A DNA stretch of 52,052 bases, taken from the NCBI GenBank assembly GCA_023260985.1, contig JALRKY010000064.1, forward strand, positions 1-52,052. The letters are read 5' to 3'. Source of the stretch: Altererythrobacter sp. (GTDB taxonomy: Bacteria; Pseudomonadota; Alphaproteobacteria; Sphingomonadales; Sphingomonadaceae). Shown here one piece after another: positions 8,391 through 17,129 of the stretch. The notes beneath the pieces are model-generated. The model ran no database searches and was not told where the DNA came from. It saw only the letters and a list, made by a program, of their open reading frames with translations. A program made the translations under genes and the position numbers. Every line of letters begins with the position of its first letter. The stretch's first letter is position 1.

Positions 8391-9632
8391 CTATTCTACC
8401 TTGACCAGCGTGACCTGGTGAACATCGATCAATCCGCCGCGGAACCCGCCTTCGCAATACATCAGGTAATAGCGCCAAAGGCCGATGAAGTGATCATCGA
8501 AACCGGCAGGTAGCTGCCCTTCGCCAACCGCCGCGTCGAAGCGCTCGCGCCACAGCCGCAGCGTTCCGGCATAGTCGAGCCCGAAATCCTCCTGCTCGCG
8601 CCATTCCAGCCCGCGCTCTTCGGCCAGGCGGCGGAATTCGCTGTTGCGGATCAGCAGGCCGCCCGGAAAGACATAGGCCTGGATGAAGTCGGCACTGGCG
8701 GCATAGGCATCGAACAATTCGTCCCGCAGCGAGATATACTGGATCGCTGCGCGCCCGCCCGGCTTCAAATTGCGCGCGATGCAATCCATGAAGGTCGGCC
8801 AGTATTCGCGGCCCAGCGCCTCGACCATCTCGACGCTGACGATCGCATCGTACTGTCCCCCAGTGTCACGATAGTCCTGCTTGAGGAATTCAATCCCCGC
8901 TTGCTGATGTTCACGGGCCCAATCCAGCTGCGCATCTGACAGGCTGATGCCAGTCACCTGACGTCCTTGCCGTTGCAAGTGGTCTGCGAGCGAGCCCCAG
9001 CCGCAGCCGATCTCGAGCACGTCATGCGCATCGCCGATCCGATGTGCCAACGCTTCCCACTTGGCGCGCTGCGCCGCCGCAAGCTCGCTCGTTCCCTCGA
9101 AGCGCGCCGAGGAATAGGTCATGCTCGGATCGAGCCATTGCGCGTAGAAATCATTGCCGAGGTCATAATGCGCGTGGATGTTGCGCCGCGCGCCCACACG
9201 GCTGTTGCGGTTAAGCCGATGCGCCAGCCGCGCGACGAGCCTGAAGGGGCCCCTCGCCCGGCCGACATTGCCTAATTCCAACGAATTGTCGGTGAACAGC
9301 GCGAACAACTTTACAGGGTTAGAGCTTTCCCATTCGCTCGCATCCCAGGCCTGGTACCAGCCGATCGAGCCGCTCGTCGCCAACCGCAGCAGCGCACGCC
9401 AGTCATTGAGAGTGACTTCGGCCTCGAAGCCGGCGGCGCGGCCTCCGAGCAGCCGGGTCGAGCCGTCGGGCAAATGGCTAAACAACGAGCCGCGCGCGAT
9501 CCCGGCATCGATTCGGTCGAGAATCTTGCCGAAACCGGGGGCGAGGAAGCGCGCAATCATCCCTGGGCGGCGAGCAAAACGCGCCCCACCGCTCAGCAAT
9601 CTTTCTCCGCGTTTGATCCCCTCGACTTTCAC
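8391..9632 (-). CDS. cfa: cyclopropane-fatty-acyl-phospholipid synthase family methyltransferase
   Basis: A SAM-dependent enzyme that adds a methylene bridge to unsaturated acyl chains of membrane phospholipids. The 413-residue protein has the diagnostic ARRNIHAHYDLGNDFYAQWL, the SAM-binding VLEIGCGWGSLADHL, SVEMVEALGREYW, and QAYVFPGGLLIRN near the C-terminus. The GTG at 9632 opens the frame but has no clear ribosome binding site. An ATG at 9560 (MIARFLAPGFGKILDRID) fits the usual N-terminus of the family and may be the true start. It stops one base before the serine hydrolase start. Confidence 0.92.
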   Translation of the reverse strand: MKVEGIKRGERLLSGGARFARRPGMIARFLAPGFGKILDRIDAGIARGSLFSHLPDGSTRLLGGRAAGFEAEVTLNDWRALLRLATSGSIGWYQAWDASEWESSNPVKLFALFTDNSLELGNVGRARGPFRLVARLAHRLNRNSRVGARRNIHAHYDLGNDFYAQWLDPSMTYSSARFEGTSELAAAQRAKWEALAHRIGDAHDVLEIGCGWGSLADHLQRQGRQVTGISLSDAQLDWAREHQQAGIEFLKQDYRDTGGQYDAIVSVEMVEALGREYWPTFMDCIARNLKPGGRAAIQYISLRDELFDAYAASADFIQAYVFPGGLLIRNSEFRRLAEERGLEWREQEDFGLDYAGTLRLWRERFDAAVGEGQLPAGFDDHFIGLWRYYLMYCEGGFRGGLIDVHQVTLVKVE

Positions 9633-9669
9633 GCAGGCTATATGGCGCTGTAATGCAAGGGAAACAAGG

Positions 9670-11058
9670 TCAGGCGCTTTCCTTCATCGCCTTGTACGCA
9701 GCCAATGCGCGCTCGCGCCCTTCCTTGTGGCCGACGATTTTTTCGGGATATTGCCCGCGCAAATGATCGGGCGGATCGTGGACGAAGGGCTCGTCCAGAT
9801 CGGCCAGTTCGGGCACGTATTCGCGGATATAGCCCGCCGCGTCGAACTTCTCACTCTGGCTGAGCGGGGCCATGATCCGCACGAACATGTTCGAATCGAC
9901 GCCGGTGCCCGCGACCCATTGCCAATTGGTGGCGTTGCTTGCGTAATCGGCATCGACCAGCGTGTCCCAGAACCAGCTCTCTCCCACACGCCAGTCAATC
10001 AGCAAATGCTTGATCAGGAAACTCGCGGCGATCATCCGCACGCGGTTGTGCATCCAGCCGGTCTGCCAAAGCTGGCGCATTCCGGCATCCACGATCGGAT
10101 AGCCGGTGCGTCCCTTTTGCCACGCCTCCAGGTCGCGCGCGGCGTTCTCGTCGGTTTCAGCATCGCGCCATTCGATCCGGTCGAACTCCTCGCGGTAATT
10201 TTCGAGCGCATAACGCGGGAACTGGCAGATGGCGTTCTGCGCGTAATCGCGCCAGATCAGTTCCTTCTCGAATGTACGCCAACCGGTTGAACGCTTGTGC
10301 TTGAGTGAATGCCAGATCTGAACCGGGCTAATCTGCCCGAAGTGAAGGTACGGCGAGAGCTGGCTGGTCTTGTCGACGCCCGGGAGGTTGCGCGCCTCAC
10401 CATAGTCGTCGACATGGTCATCCCACCATTCGAGCCGTTCGTGCGCCGCAGCTTCACCCACTTGCCAGAATTCGCGCATTCCGCCCGCCCAATCGGGCTT
10501 TGTTGGAAGCAATTGCCAGTCGGCCAGATCGTCGCTGGCGGGCCATTGCCCGGGCGAAGTCAGCACCTTGGGCTCGGGTAATGCGTCGCGCGGCGGAAGC
10601 TGCTCCAGCGTCGCTTTCGAGAAGGGCGTGTAGATCTTGTACGGCCCGCCCGATCCAGTCGTCACCGCGCCGGGCGGCAGGAGGTAATTGGCATCGTAGA
10701 GCCTGAGGTCGAGACGTTCCTTCAACTCACCTTGGGCCTTTCGCCACCATGGCTCGTAATGGCGGTTGGCGTGGATGGTATCCGCGCCGGTTTCCTCGGC
10801 GATCTTGCACAGTTGCTCCACCGCATCGCCCTTGCGCAGGATCAAGCGGCTTCCGCGCGCTTCTAGGCTGCGCGCCAGGCTTGCCAGCGAATGGCGCAGC
10901 CACCAGCGCGAGGCGCCGCCATATGCGTGCGAACCCGCGCGCGCATCATCGAGCACATAGACCGCGATCACCGGGTCAGCCTGCGCAGCTTGATAGAGCG
11001 CGGGATTGTCCGCCATGCGCAGATCGCGCCTCAGCCAGACGATTTGAGGAGAACTCAA
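9670..11058 (-). CDS. phrB: deoxyribodipyrimidine photo-lyase (cryptochrome/photolyase family)
   Basis: Repairs UV-induced pyrimidine dimers in visible light using FAD. The 462-residue protein starts IVWLRRDLRMADNPALYQA, the photolyase antenna domain. The FAD-binding domain follows with SQLSPYLHFGQISP, ELIWRDYAQNAI, TGYPIVDAGMRQLWQTGWMHNRVRM and the highly conserved ASNATNWQWVAGTG. The start is a TTG at 11058 preceded by GGAGG at five bases. That ribosome binding site directly abuts the palindromic repeat at 11068-11143, so the repeat lies in the gene's immediate 5' leader. Confidence 0.96.
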   Translation of the reverse strand: MSSPQIVWLRRDLRMADNPALYQAAQADPVIAVYVLDDARAGSHAYGGASRWWLRHSLASLARSLEARGSRLILRKGDAVEQLCKIAEETGADTIHANRHYEPWWRKAQGELKERLDLRLYDANYLLPPGAVTTGSGGPYKIYTPFSKATLEQLPPRDALPEPKVLTSPGQWPASDDLADWQLLPTKPDWAGGMREFWQVGEAAAHERLEWWDDHVDDYGEARNLPGVDKTSQLSPYLHFGQISPVQIWHSLKHKRSTGWRTFEKELIWRDYAQNAICQFPRYALENYREEFDRIEWRDAETDENAARDLEAWQKGRTGYPIVDAGMRQLWQTGWMHNRVRMIAASFLIKHLLIDWRVGESWFWDTLVDADYASNATNWQWVAGTGVDSNMFVRIMAPLSQSEKFDAAGYIREYVPELADLDEPFVHDPPDHLRGQYPEKIVGHKEGRERALAAYKAMKESA

Positions 11059-11067
11059 TGCTACCTC

Positions 11068-11143
11068 CGTTCGCCCTGAACCTGTCGAAGGGCTGCTTTT
11101 CTTGAAGTGAAGGACAGGGCTACGACAAGCTCAGCCCGAACGG
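11068..11143. repeat. palindromic intergenic repeat (REP/BIME-like), copy 1
   Basis: Left half CGTTCGCCCTGAACCTGTCG (from 11068, continuing AAGGGC) and right half with GACAAGCTCAGCCCGAACGG (11124-11143) are inverted, diverged copies of one another around a 25-base spacer. The same two-armed element occurs at 46027-46118. In one frame it reads FALNLSKG, the hallmark of a repeat family seen widely in sphingomonads and other proteobacteria. It fills the gap between the YdjM-like gene and the photolyase leader. Confidence 0.85.
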
Positions 11144-11161
11144 TGTTGGGCAGTAAGCGAT

Positions 11162-12064
11162 TTATTCGGAGGGAAGTTCCTCACATTTCACTTGCGGAAG
11201 CGCGACCGAGAAACGGTCGCGGGCACGCGGGTCGTAAAAGCGGGCATCGCGCAGGATGACCGAGCCGTCGGTTGCGCGTTCGGCAAAGGGCGCGCGCGAC
11301 CAGAAAAGGAAGGCTTCAGCCTGCGAATTGCCCTTTGCGCTTTTCACCACAGGCTCAAGCGCGCATTCGCCGACCACTTCGCCATCAATCTGCCATTTCC
11401 CGGCACGATAAGGTTCGATCACTTCGCGTTCCCATGAAACTAGCGGCATCGGACTTGCAATGGCTGGCTGGCCTGATGCCATCGACGCGACGAGCCACGA
11501 AATCACTGAATTCATGACAATGTATAGGATGCCAATGCCAAGCGCCCAACGTGTCGGCTCCTCATAGTCCCCACCCCACTTCTCCCGCCACAGCGAAAAC
11601 CATGTCGCAAAGCCCATCAACGCCCACAGCCACACATCGATGATGAACAGCGTATCGCCATAGAACCACTGGCTCGAAAACGGTTCGAGGAAGCGCACGC
11701 CATAGACGTTGAGCCAGTCGAGCGCCGGGTGGCTGAGCGTGGCGATGAAGCCCAGCAGGAAAAGCCATTTGAAATTGACCGGCAAGCGGTCCTTCGGGCG
11801 CGTACCGCACCGATCCTGCCAGCGGTCATAACCCCACAGCAGCCCCGCCAGTATCAGCGGCAGCAGAATCCATGCCATCGGGCCATGCGTGATCCCGCGC
11901 CGGAAACCGAGGTGCTCCACCCCCTCCAGCCAGAAGAAGCAGGCCGCGTCGACATCGGGGATATTCGCCCCGATGATCAGCGCTGGCATAGCCAGCCCGG
12001 TCTTCTTCTTGAGCCCGGCCTGCCCGAGAAGCGCGCCGACGAGGCTATGGGTGATATTGTCCAT
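11162..12064 (-). CDS. metal-dependent hydrolase-like membrane protein (YdjM family)
   Basis: A 300-residue inner-membrane protein. The opening MDNITHSLVGALLGQAGL, then ANIPDVDAACFF and FRRGITHGPMAWILL, is the signature of the YdjM/DUF457 family, in which histidines and aspartates at the membrane face suggest a metal site. Several hydrophobic helices follow (LLPLILAGLLWG, WFYGDTLFIIDVWLWALMGFATW, LGIGILYIVMNSVISWLVASM). The C-terminal ~80 residues are soluble. The E. coli member is an SOS-regulated gene; I see no LexA site here. It starts 23 bases after the korB stop, so it may be read with the kor genes. No reaction is known. Confidence 0.88.
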   Translation of the reverse strand: MDNITHSLVGALLGQAGLKKKTGLAMPALIIGANIPDVDAACFFWLEGVEHLGFRRGITHGPMAWILLPLILAGLLWGYDRWQDRCGTRPKDRLPVNFKWLFLLGFIATLSHPALDWLNVYGVRFLEPFSSQWFYGDTLFIIDVWLWALMGFATWFSLWREKWGGDYEEPTRWALGIGILYIVMNSVISWLVASMASGQPAIASPMPLVSWEREVIEPYRAGKWQIDGEVVGECALEPVVKSAKGNSQAEAFLFWSRAPFAERATDGSVILRDARFYDPRARDRFSVALPQVKCEELPSE

Positions 12065-12087
12065 CGGGCGTGGCTAACCGCGCTGGA

Positions 12088-13104
12088 TCAACCCGCCACC
12101 GTCCAGGTCTGCCCGTTGCTGAGCAGCTTCGCGAGATTCGCTTCCTTGCCTGCAGTTGCCTTGACGCGATCTTCGGCCACTCCGCTTTCGAAGGTCGGGC
12201 GCGGATCGTCATAGAGCACGCCCAGCGCCATCGGGAACGGGCCGAAGGGCAGCTCGACCAGCATGTGCGCGATCGAGCGGTTGGTGACATCGTGCACGAT
12301 CACGCCTACAGCTTCCCAGTCGCCATCGGTCACATCGACCACCTTGAGGCACAGGTTCTCGTTATCGAGCGCGATCCCCTGCGTGCCACCGGCGAACAGC
12401 ATCGGCTGCCCGTTTTCCAGCCAAAGCTGGCGATCCTCTGCACCCTTGGGTGCGGCGAAATCGTTGAACACATCCTTGTTGTAGACGATGCAGTTCTGGA
12501 AAATCTCGATAAAGGCAGCGCCCTGGTGTGCGTGCGCGGCCTTGAGGACATCGGGTAGGTTCTTCGACACGTCAAAGCCGCGGCCGACGAAGCGCGCGCC
12601 AGCGCCCAGCGCGAATGCGCAAGGGTTAGCAGGCCGGTCGACCGAGCCGATCGGGGTCGACGGGCTACGCGTGCCGATCCGGCTGGTGGGCGAATACTGC
12701 CCCTTGGTCAGACCGTAGATCTCATTGTTGAACAGCATGATCTGCATGTTCACATTGCGGCGCAGCACATGCAGCATATGATTGCCGCCGATCGACAGGC
12801 CGTCGCCGTCGCCGGTGACCAGCCAGATGTCGAGATCGGGATTGGCGAGCTTCACACCCGTAGCGACTGCGGGTGCGCGGCCGTGGATGGTGTGGAAGCC
12901 GTAAGTCTCCATGTAATACGGGAAGCGGCTGGAGCAGCCGATCCCGCTGATGAAGACGGTGTTCGACGGGTCAGCGCCTAATTGCGGCAGGGTGCGCTGC
13001 ACCGCCTTGAGGATCGCATAATCCCCGCAACCCGGGCACCAGCGCACTTCCTGATCGGTTTCCCAATCTTTGAGCGTGGTTTCGATCTTGGTCATCTCGT
13101 TCAT
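12088..13104 (-). CDS. korB: 2-oxoacid:ferredoxin oxidoreductase, beta subunit
   Basis: The thiamine-diphosphate subunit of an enzyme that oxidises 2-oxoglutarate (or another 2-oxoacid) to its acyl-CoA with ferredoxin as acceptor. The 338-residue protein has the WCPGCGDYAILKA motif with cysteines of the iron-sulfur site, GIGCSSRFPYYM, and the thiamine-diphosphate-binding GDGDGLSIGGNHMLH followed by NNEIYGLTKGQYSPT. Its ATG overlaps the alpha-subunit stop by 4 bases (ATGA). Preference for 2-oxoglutarate over pyruvate is inferred from the two-subunit arrangement and cannot be proven here. Confidence 0.93.
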   Translation of the reverse strand: MNEMTKIETTLKDWETDQEVRWCPGCGDYAILKAVQRTLPQLGADPSNTVFISGIGCSSRFPYYMETYGFHTIHGRAPAVATGVKLANPDLDIWLVTGDGDGLSIGGNHMLHVLRRNVNMQIMLFNNEIYGLTKGQYSPTSRIGTRSPSTPIGSVDRPANPCAFALGAGARFVGRGFDVSKNLPDVLKAAHAHQGAAFIEIFQNCIVYNKDVFNDFAAPKGAEDRQLWLENGQPMLFAGGTQGIALDNENLCLKVVDVTDGDWEAVGVIVHDVTNRSIAHMLVELPFGPFPMALGVLYDDPRPTFESGVAEDRVKATAGKEANLAKLLSNGQTWTVAG

Positions 13105-14969
13105 GCCAAGGCCTCCTCAATCGCGGCTTCGAGCTCGTGGACGTAGAATGGCTGCCCGCTCGTCTTGGTAATCGGTTGCGCATCGACCAGATACTGGTCG
13201 CGCAGCACGGTCTTGAACTGGCCGGTGTTCATTTCGGGCACCAGCACCTTGTCATAACTCTTGAGCAGCTCGCCGAGATTGCCCGGCAGCGGCCAGATGT
13301 GGCGCACATGTATGTGGCTGACGTCGAGCCCCTTTTCGCGCGCGACGTGCACTGCCCGGTGGATCGGGCCGAAGGTACTGCCCCAGCCGACGACCGCGAG
13401 CTTGCCGCCCGGTGCCCCTAGGCACACGTCCTGGTCGGGCACGCTAACCCCAAGCACCTTGTCCTTGCGCGCATCGGTCATCGCCTGGTGGTTGGCGGGC
13501 GAATAATCGAGATGGCCGGTGTTCAGCTGCTTTTCGATCCCGCCGATGCGGTGCATCAGCCCCGGCGTCCCGGGCTTGATCCACGGCCGCGCACCCTTGT
13601 TGTCGCGCTTGTAGGGAAGCAGATGCTCACCGTCGTTCTTCTCGGTCAGGAACTTGGCCGGGAACGGCGCATAGCTGGCCGGGTCGGGCACTTTCCAAGG
13701 CTCCGCAGCATTGGCGATATAGCCGTCGGTCAGCAGCATCACCGGGGTCATGTATTCCACCGCGATGCGGCAGGCCTCGATCGCGCAATCGAACGCGTCT
13801 TCGGGGCTGCGCGCGGCGATCACGGGCAGCGGCGCATCGCCATTGCGGCCATAGACTGCCTGGTAGAGGTCGCTCTGCTCGGTCTTGGTCGGCAGGCCCG
13901 TGGAAGGGCCGCCGCGCTGCGAATTGACAATCACTAGCGGCAATTCGGTCATGATCGCAAGGCCCATCGCTTCGGTCTTGAGCGCGATGCCGGGGCCGGA
14001 CGAACTGGTCACGCCCAGGCTACCCGCATAGCTCGCGCCGATCGCGGCGCAGATCGCGGCGATCTCGTCCTCGGCCTGGAAGGTCGTGACGTCATATTGC
14101 TTGAGCCGCGCAAGATGGTGCAGGATCGCGCTGGCGGGAGTGATCGGATAGCCGCCGAAGAACATCGGCAGCCCGGCGAGTTGCGCGCCCGCAACCAGCC
14201 CGAGCGACACTGCTTCGGCGCCGGTGATGGTGCGATAAAGCCCCGGTTCGGCGGGCATCGCAGGCATGTGCACCTGCTTGAGAGGGCCGGAGAGCTCAGC
14301 CGTCTCGCCATAAGCATGCCCGGCGTCGAGCGCCGCGATATTGGCGTCCGCGAGCTCGGGCTTCTTGGCGAACTTTTCCCGTAGCCAGTCATGGATCGGC
14401 TTGCGCGGGCGGTCGAACATCCACAGCGCAAGGCCGAGCGTCCACATGTTCTTGCAGCGCAGCGCATCCTTGTTGCCGAGCCCGAAGGGCTTGACTGCTT
14501 CGATCGTCAGCGCGCTTATGTCGAAAGCCAGCAAGTCGTATTTGGCGAGGCTGCCGTCTTCGAGCGGGTTCGCATCGTAATGCGCCTTGTCGAGGTTGCG
14601 CTTGCTGAACTCGCCGGTGTCGGCGATGATCAATCCGCCTGGCTTGAGTGCCGAAAGGTTGGTCTTCAGCGCAGCCGGGTTCATCGCCACCAGTACGTCG
14701 GGCGCGTCACCCGCGGTGTTGATCTCGCGGCTGCCGAAATTGATCTGGAAAGCCGAGACGCCGAACAGTGTTCCCTGCGGCGCGCGAATCTCCGCCGGAA
14801 AGTCCGGAAAAGTGGCAAGATCGTTGCCCGCCAGCGCGGTCGAGAGTGTGAACTGCCCGCCGGTCAGCTGCATGCCGTCACCGCTGTCGCCCGCAAAGCG
14901 GACCACCACGGCATCGGGTTGCTGTGAAAGAGCCGGATCGTGCGGCGTATCAGCGGCCTGAGTCGCCAT
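13101..14969 (-). CDS. korA: 2-oxoacid:ferredoxin oxidoreductase, fused gamma-alpha subunit
   Basis: Partner of KorB, 622 residues from the ATG at 14969. I prefer this start over the upstream frame opening (15026) because AAGGAAT lies seven bases before it. The N-terminal ~200 residues are the gamma domain (VVRFAGDSGDGMQLTGG, FPDFPAEIRAPQGT). The alpha domain follows with ITPASAILHHLARLKQYDV and the pyrimidine-binding region SSGPGIALKTEAMGL. The fused gamma-alpha layout with a separate small beta subunit is the KorAB type. It is an oxygen-tolerant addition to, or replacement for, the 2-oxoglutarate dehydrogenase step in some aerobes. The enzyme would sit alongside the succinate dehydrogenase encoded further right. 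Confidence 0.94.
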   Translation of the reverse strand: MATQAADTPHDPALSQQPDAVVVRFAGDSGDGMQLTGGQFTLSTALAGNDLATFPDFPAEIRAPQGTLFGVSAFQINFGSREINTAGDAPDVLVAMNPAALKTNLSALKPGGLIIADTGEFSKRNLDKAHYDANPLEDGSLAKYDLLAFDISALTIEAVKPFGLGNKDALRCKNMWTLGLALWMFDRPRKPIHDWLREKFAKKPELADANIAALDAGHAYGETAELSGPLKQVHMPAMPAEPGLYRTITGAEAVSLGLVAGAQLAGLPMFFGGYPITPASAILHHLARLKQYDVTTFQAEDEIAAICAAIGASYAGSLGVTSSSGPGIALKTEAMGLAIMTELPLVIVNSQRGGPSTGLPTKTEQSDLYQAVYGRNGDAPLPVIAARSPEDAFDCAIEACRIAVEYMTPVMLLTDGYIANAAEPWKVPDPASYAPFPAKFLTEKNDGEHLLPYKRDNKGARPWIKPGTPGLMHRIGGIEKQLNTGHLDYSPANHQAMTDARKDKVLGVSVPDQDVCLGAPGGKLAVVGWGSTFGPIHRAVHVAREKGLDVSHIHVRHIWPLPGNLGELLKSYDKVLVPEMNTGQFKTVLRDQYLVDAQPITKTSGQPFYVHELEAAIEEALA

Positions 14970-15144
14970 GTAAATTCCTTGTCGCGCGCCCTGTGTGGCA
15001 AGACGCCTTCCATTGCTGGAGGCCACCTATTGCGCGGCTCCTGCTCCCGCAATGAAGTTTTTCTCCTCTAGTCACAAATGTCGAGTGGAAATGGATGGGG
15101 GCCGACACTAACCTGTCGAAAAGAACGAGAGGAGAATACCCCAA

Positions 15145-16095
15145 ATGGCCACCGAAACACCCTATGTCCGCCCCGATGTGAAGGCATTCATCGATGCCAT
15201 GGCGGCAGTCGGCGGCCCGGCGCTGGCCGACATGACGCTCGAAGAAGCGCGCGCCAGCTACATCGCGCTGCACGGCATGGCGGACCGCCCGGCGCGCGAA
15301 CTAGCGGTGATCCGCAATTTGTCCTGCCCTGGCTCTGCAGGCAAAATCCCGCTGCGGCTTTACGACACGCGCGAGAAGCGCGAGCCGGGCCCGGTGATCG
15401 TATTCTACCATGGCGGGGGCTTCGTGATCGGCGACCTCGATACGCACCACAATCTCTGCACGGAAATCGCCTGGCAGATGGACCTGCCCCTCGTGGCGGT
15501 CGACTATCGCCTCGCACCCGAGCATGTCTTTCCCGCCGCGATAGAAGATTGCGAAGCGGCGGCGCGGTGGGTCGCTTCATCGCCTGAAGCATTGGGACGC
15601 AAGGCCACAGGGATCATCAATATCGGCGACAGCGCGGGCGGCAACGCTACCATCGTGGTGACGCAGGCGCTCGCAGCCGATCCTGCTGCTGCGCCGGTGG
15701 TGCTTCAGGTGCCGCTGTTCCCGCTGGCCAGCGACTCGCTCGGTTCCAGCAGCCTCCAAGAGTTTGCCGAGGGCTACATCCTCACCAAGGCCGCCATCCT
15801 ATTCTTCAACGAGGCCTACGCCCCCGATCGCAGCGACCCGCGCGCTATGCCGATCCTTGGTCGGCACGAGGGCACTCCGCCAACTGTGCTGGTTACCGCT
15901 TCGCTCGACCCGATCCGCGATTCGGGACGGGACTATGGTGCAGCGTTGTCCGAGGCCGGGGTCGACCACGTGTTCATCGAGATCAAGGGCGGCACCCACA
16001 GCTTTACGAACCTGCGCCAGGCCGTGCCGAGTTACCAGCAGGACCTTGAACGCATATTCGCCGCGATGAAGCTCATGCTGGAAGCGCTATCGTGA
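15145..16095 (+). CDS. alpha/beta hydrolase, hormone-sensitive-lipase type esterase
   Basis: A 316-residue cytoplasmic carboxylesterase of the HSL (family IV) group. The oxyanion-hole motif HGGGF is at residues 89-93, AVDYRLAPEH at about 118-127, and the nucleophile elbow GDSAGGN places the serine at 163. The acid is likely the aspartate in VTASLDPIRDSG, and the histidine lies in KGGTHSF near the C-terminus. GAGGAG lies about ten bases before the ATG. The stop overlaps the rppH start (GTGA), so the two are translated together. The native ester is unknown. Confidence 0.92.
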   Translation: MATETPYVRPDVKAFIDAMAAVGGPALADMTLEEARASYIALHGMADRPARELAVIRNLSCPGSAGKIPLRLYDTREKREPGPVIVFYHGGGFVIGDLDTHHNLCTEIAWQMDLPLVAVDYRLAPEHVFPAAIEDCEAAARWVASSPEALGRKATGIINIGDSAGGNATIVVTQALAADPAAAPVVLQVPLFPLASDSLGSSSLQEFAEGYILTKAAILFFNEAYAPDRSDPRAMPILGRHEGTPPTVLVTASLDPIRDSGRDYGAALSEAGVDHVFIEIKGGTHSFTNLRQAVPSYQQDLERIFAAMKLMLEALS

Positions 16096-16565
16096 ACGGA
16101 CTTGGTTACCGGCCCTGCGCCGGCTTCATGCTCGCCAACCGGCAAGGGCTGGTGTTCGTTGGCCAGCGAATCGATTTGCAACATCTTGGTGCGTGGCAGA
16201 TGCCGCAGGGCGGGATCGACCCGGGGGAAGACATAGCCGAAGCCGCACTGCGGGAGCTTGAAGAGGAAACCGGGATCGCCGCGCATCTGGTCGACATCAT
16301 CGCGCGTACGAGCGAGCCGTTGCGCTACGATTTGCCAGACGATCTGATCGGCAAGCTATGGGGCGGTCGGTTTCGTGGGCAGGAACAGCACTGGTTCCTG
16401 GGGCGCTTCAGGGGCAATGACGAGGATGTAAACCTCGAAGCGCATGACCCGCCCGAATTCCACAGCTGGCAATGGGTAGAGCCCGACGAGCTGCCGCAGC
16501 TGATCGTGCCGTTCAAGCGTGACGTCTATCGCGCAGTGGTGCGCGAGTTCCGTGCACTGATCTGA
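16092..16565 (+). CDS. rppH: RNA pyrophosphohydrolase (Nudix)
   Basis: Removes pyrophosphate from the 5' end of triphosphorylated RNA and so starts mRNA decay. The 157-residue protein has GYRPCAGFMLANRQGLVFVG at the N-terminus and the full Nudix box GGIDPGEDIAEAALREL-EEETGI at residues 40-62. AWQMPQGG before it and a WVEPDELPQLIVPFKRDVY tail are typical of RppH/NudH rather than other Nudix hydrolases. It starts with GTG inside the stop of the esterase gene. It converges with the TPR gene ten bases downstream, with no visible terminator between them. Confidence 0.95.
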   Translation: MNGLGYRPCAGFMLANRQGLVFVGQRIDLQHLGAWQMPQGGIDPGEDIAEAALRELEEETGIAAHLVDIIARTSEPLRYDLPDDLIGKLWGGRFRGQEQHWFLGRFRGNDEDVNLEAHDPPEFHSWQWVEPDELPQLIVPFKRDVYRAVVREFRALI

Positions 16566-16575
16566 AAAATCGACG

Positions 16576-17070
16576 CTAGTTCGGCTTGGCTGCGGTTTCG
16601 GCTTCGCTCGAAGCTACGCGCCTCTGCGCACCTTGGCGGATCTTCGACTGAAGCTGCACCGCCTCAGGGCACCCGGCACTGCAGATCGTCTCAATCTGCG
16701 CGAGGTTGAGCTTGGCCTTTTCCAGCGCACCCTTCTCCACCATCGCCTGCCCTTCGCCCGAAATCGCGGCAAGATTGCCGGGATCGCGCGCCAGCGCTTC
16801 GCGGTAATAACGGATCGCCTTTCCCTGCATCCCTTCGGCGCGAGCGGCCTTGGCAAGCTCGAGGAATACCGGCGTATGGCCCGGATCGAGGGCCAGTGCG
16901 GCTTCGAACGCGTCAACCGCGCCCTGCACATCGCCTTGCGTCAAAGCAGTGCGGCCCTGTTCGATCATCGCGGCTGCACGCGGATCGGGCAACCGGTCAC
17001 CCGCATGGCCCATGCTCGCGGTAATTGCGAGAGCAAGGGACAGGGCGGCAGCGGCGGGTACAAAACGCAT
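16576..17070 (-). CDS. secreted tetratricopeptide-repeat protein
   Basis: A 164-residue periplasmic protein. I chose ATG 17070 because AAGGA precedes it by seven bases and it opens a clean signal peptide (MRFVPAAAALSLALAITASM). The mature part holds about three TPR units: RTALTQGDVQGAVDAFEAAL, LAKAARAEGMQGKAIRYYREA and GEGQAMVEKGALEKAKLNL. These are helical repeats that mediate protein contacts. A cysteine pair in ETICSAGCPEA near the C-terminus could form a disulfide. It lies 59 bases after rsmB on the same strand. The partner is unknown. Confidence 0.87.
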   Translation of the reverse strand: MRFVPAAAALSLALAITASMGHAGDRLPDPRAAAMIEQGRTALTQGDVQGAVDAFEAALALDPGHTPVFLELAKAARAEGMQGKAIRYYREALARDPGNLAAISGEGQAMVEKGALEKAKLNLAQIETICSAGCPEAVQLQSKIRQGAQRRVASSEAETAAKPN

Positions 17071-17129
17071 GATCAGTTCCTTCGGGACATCCATCCGATT
17101 GAGTGAAGGCTCAGCCATAATCGATATGG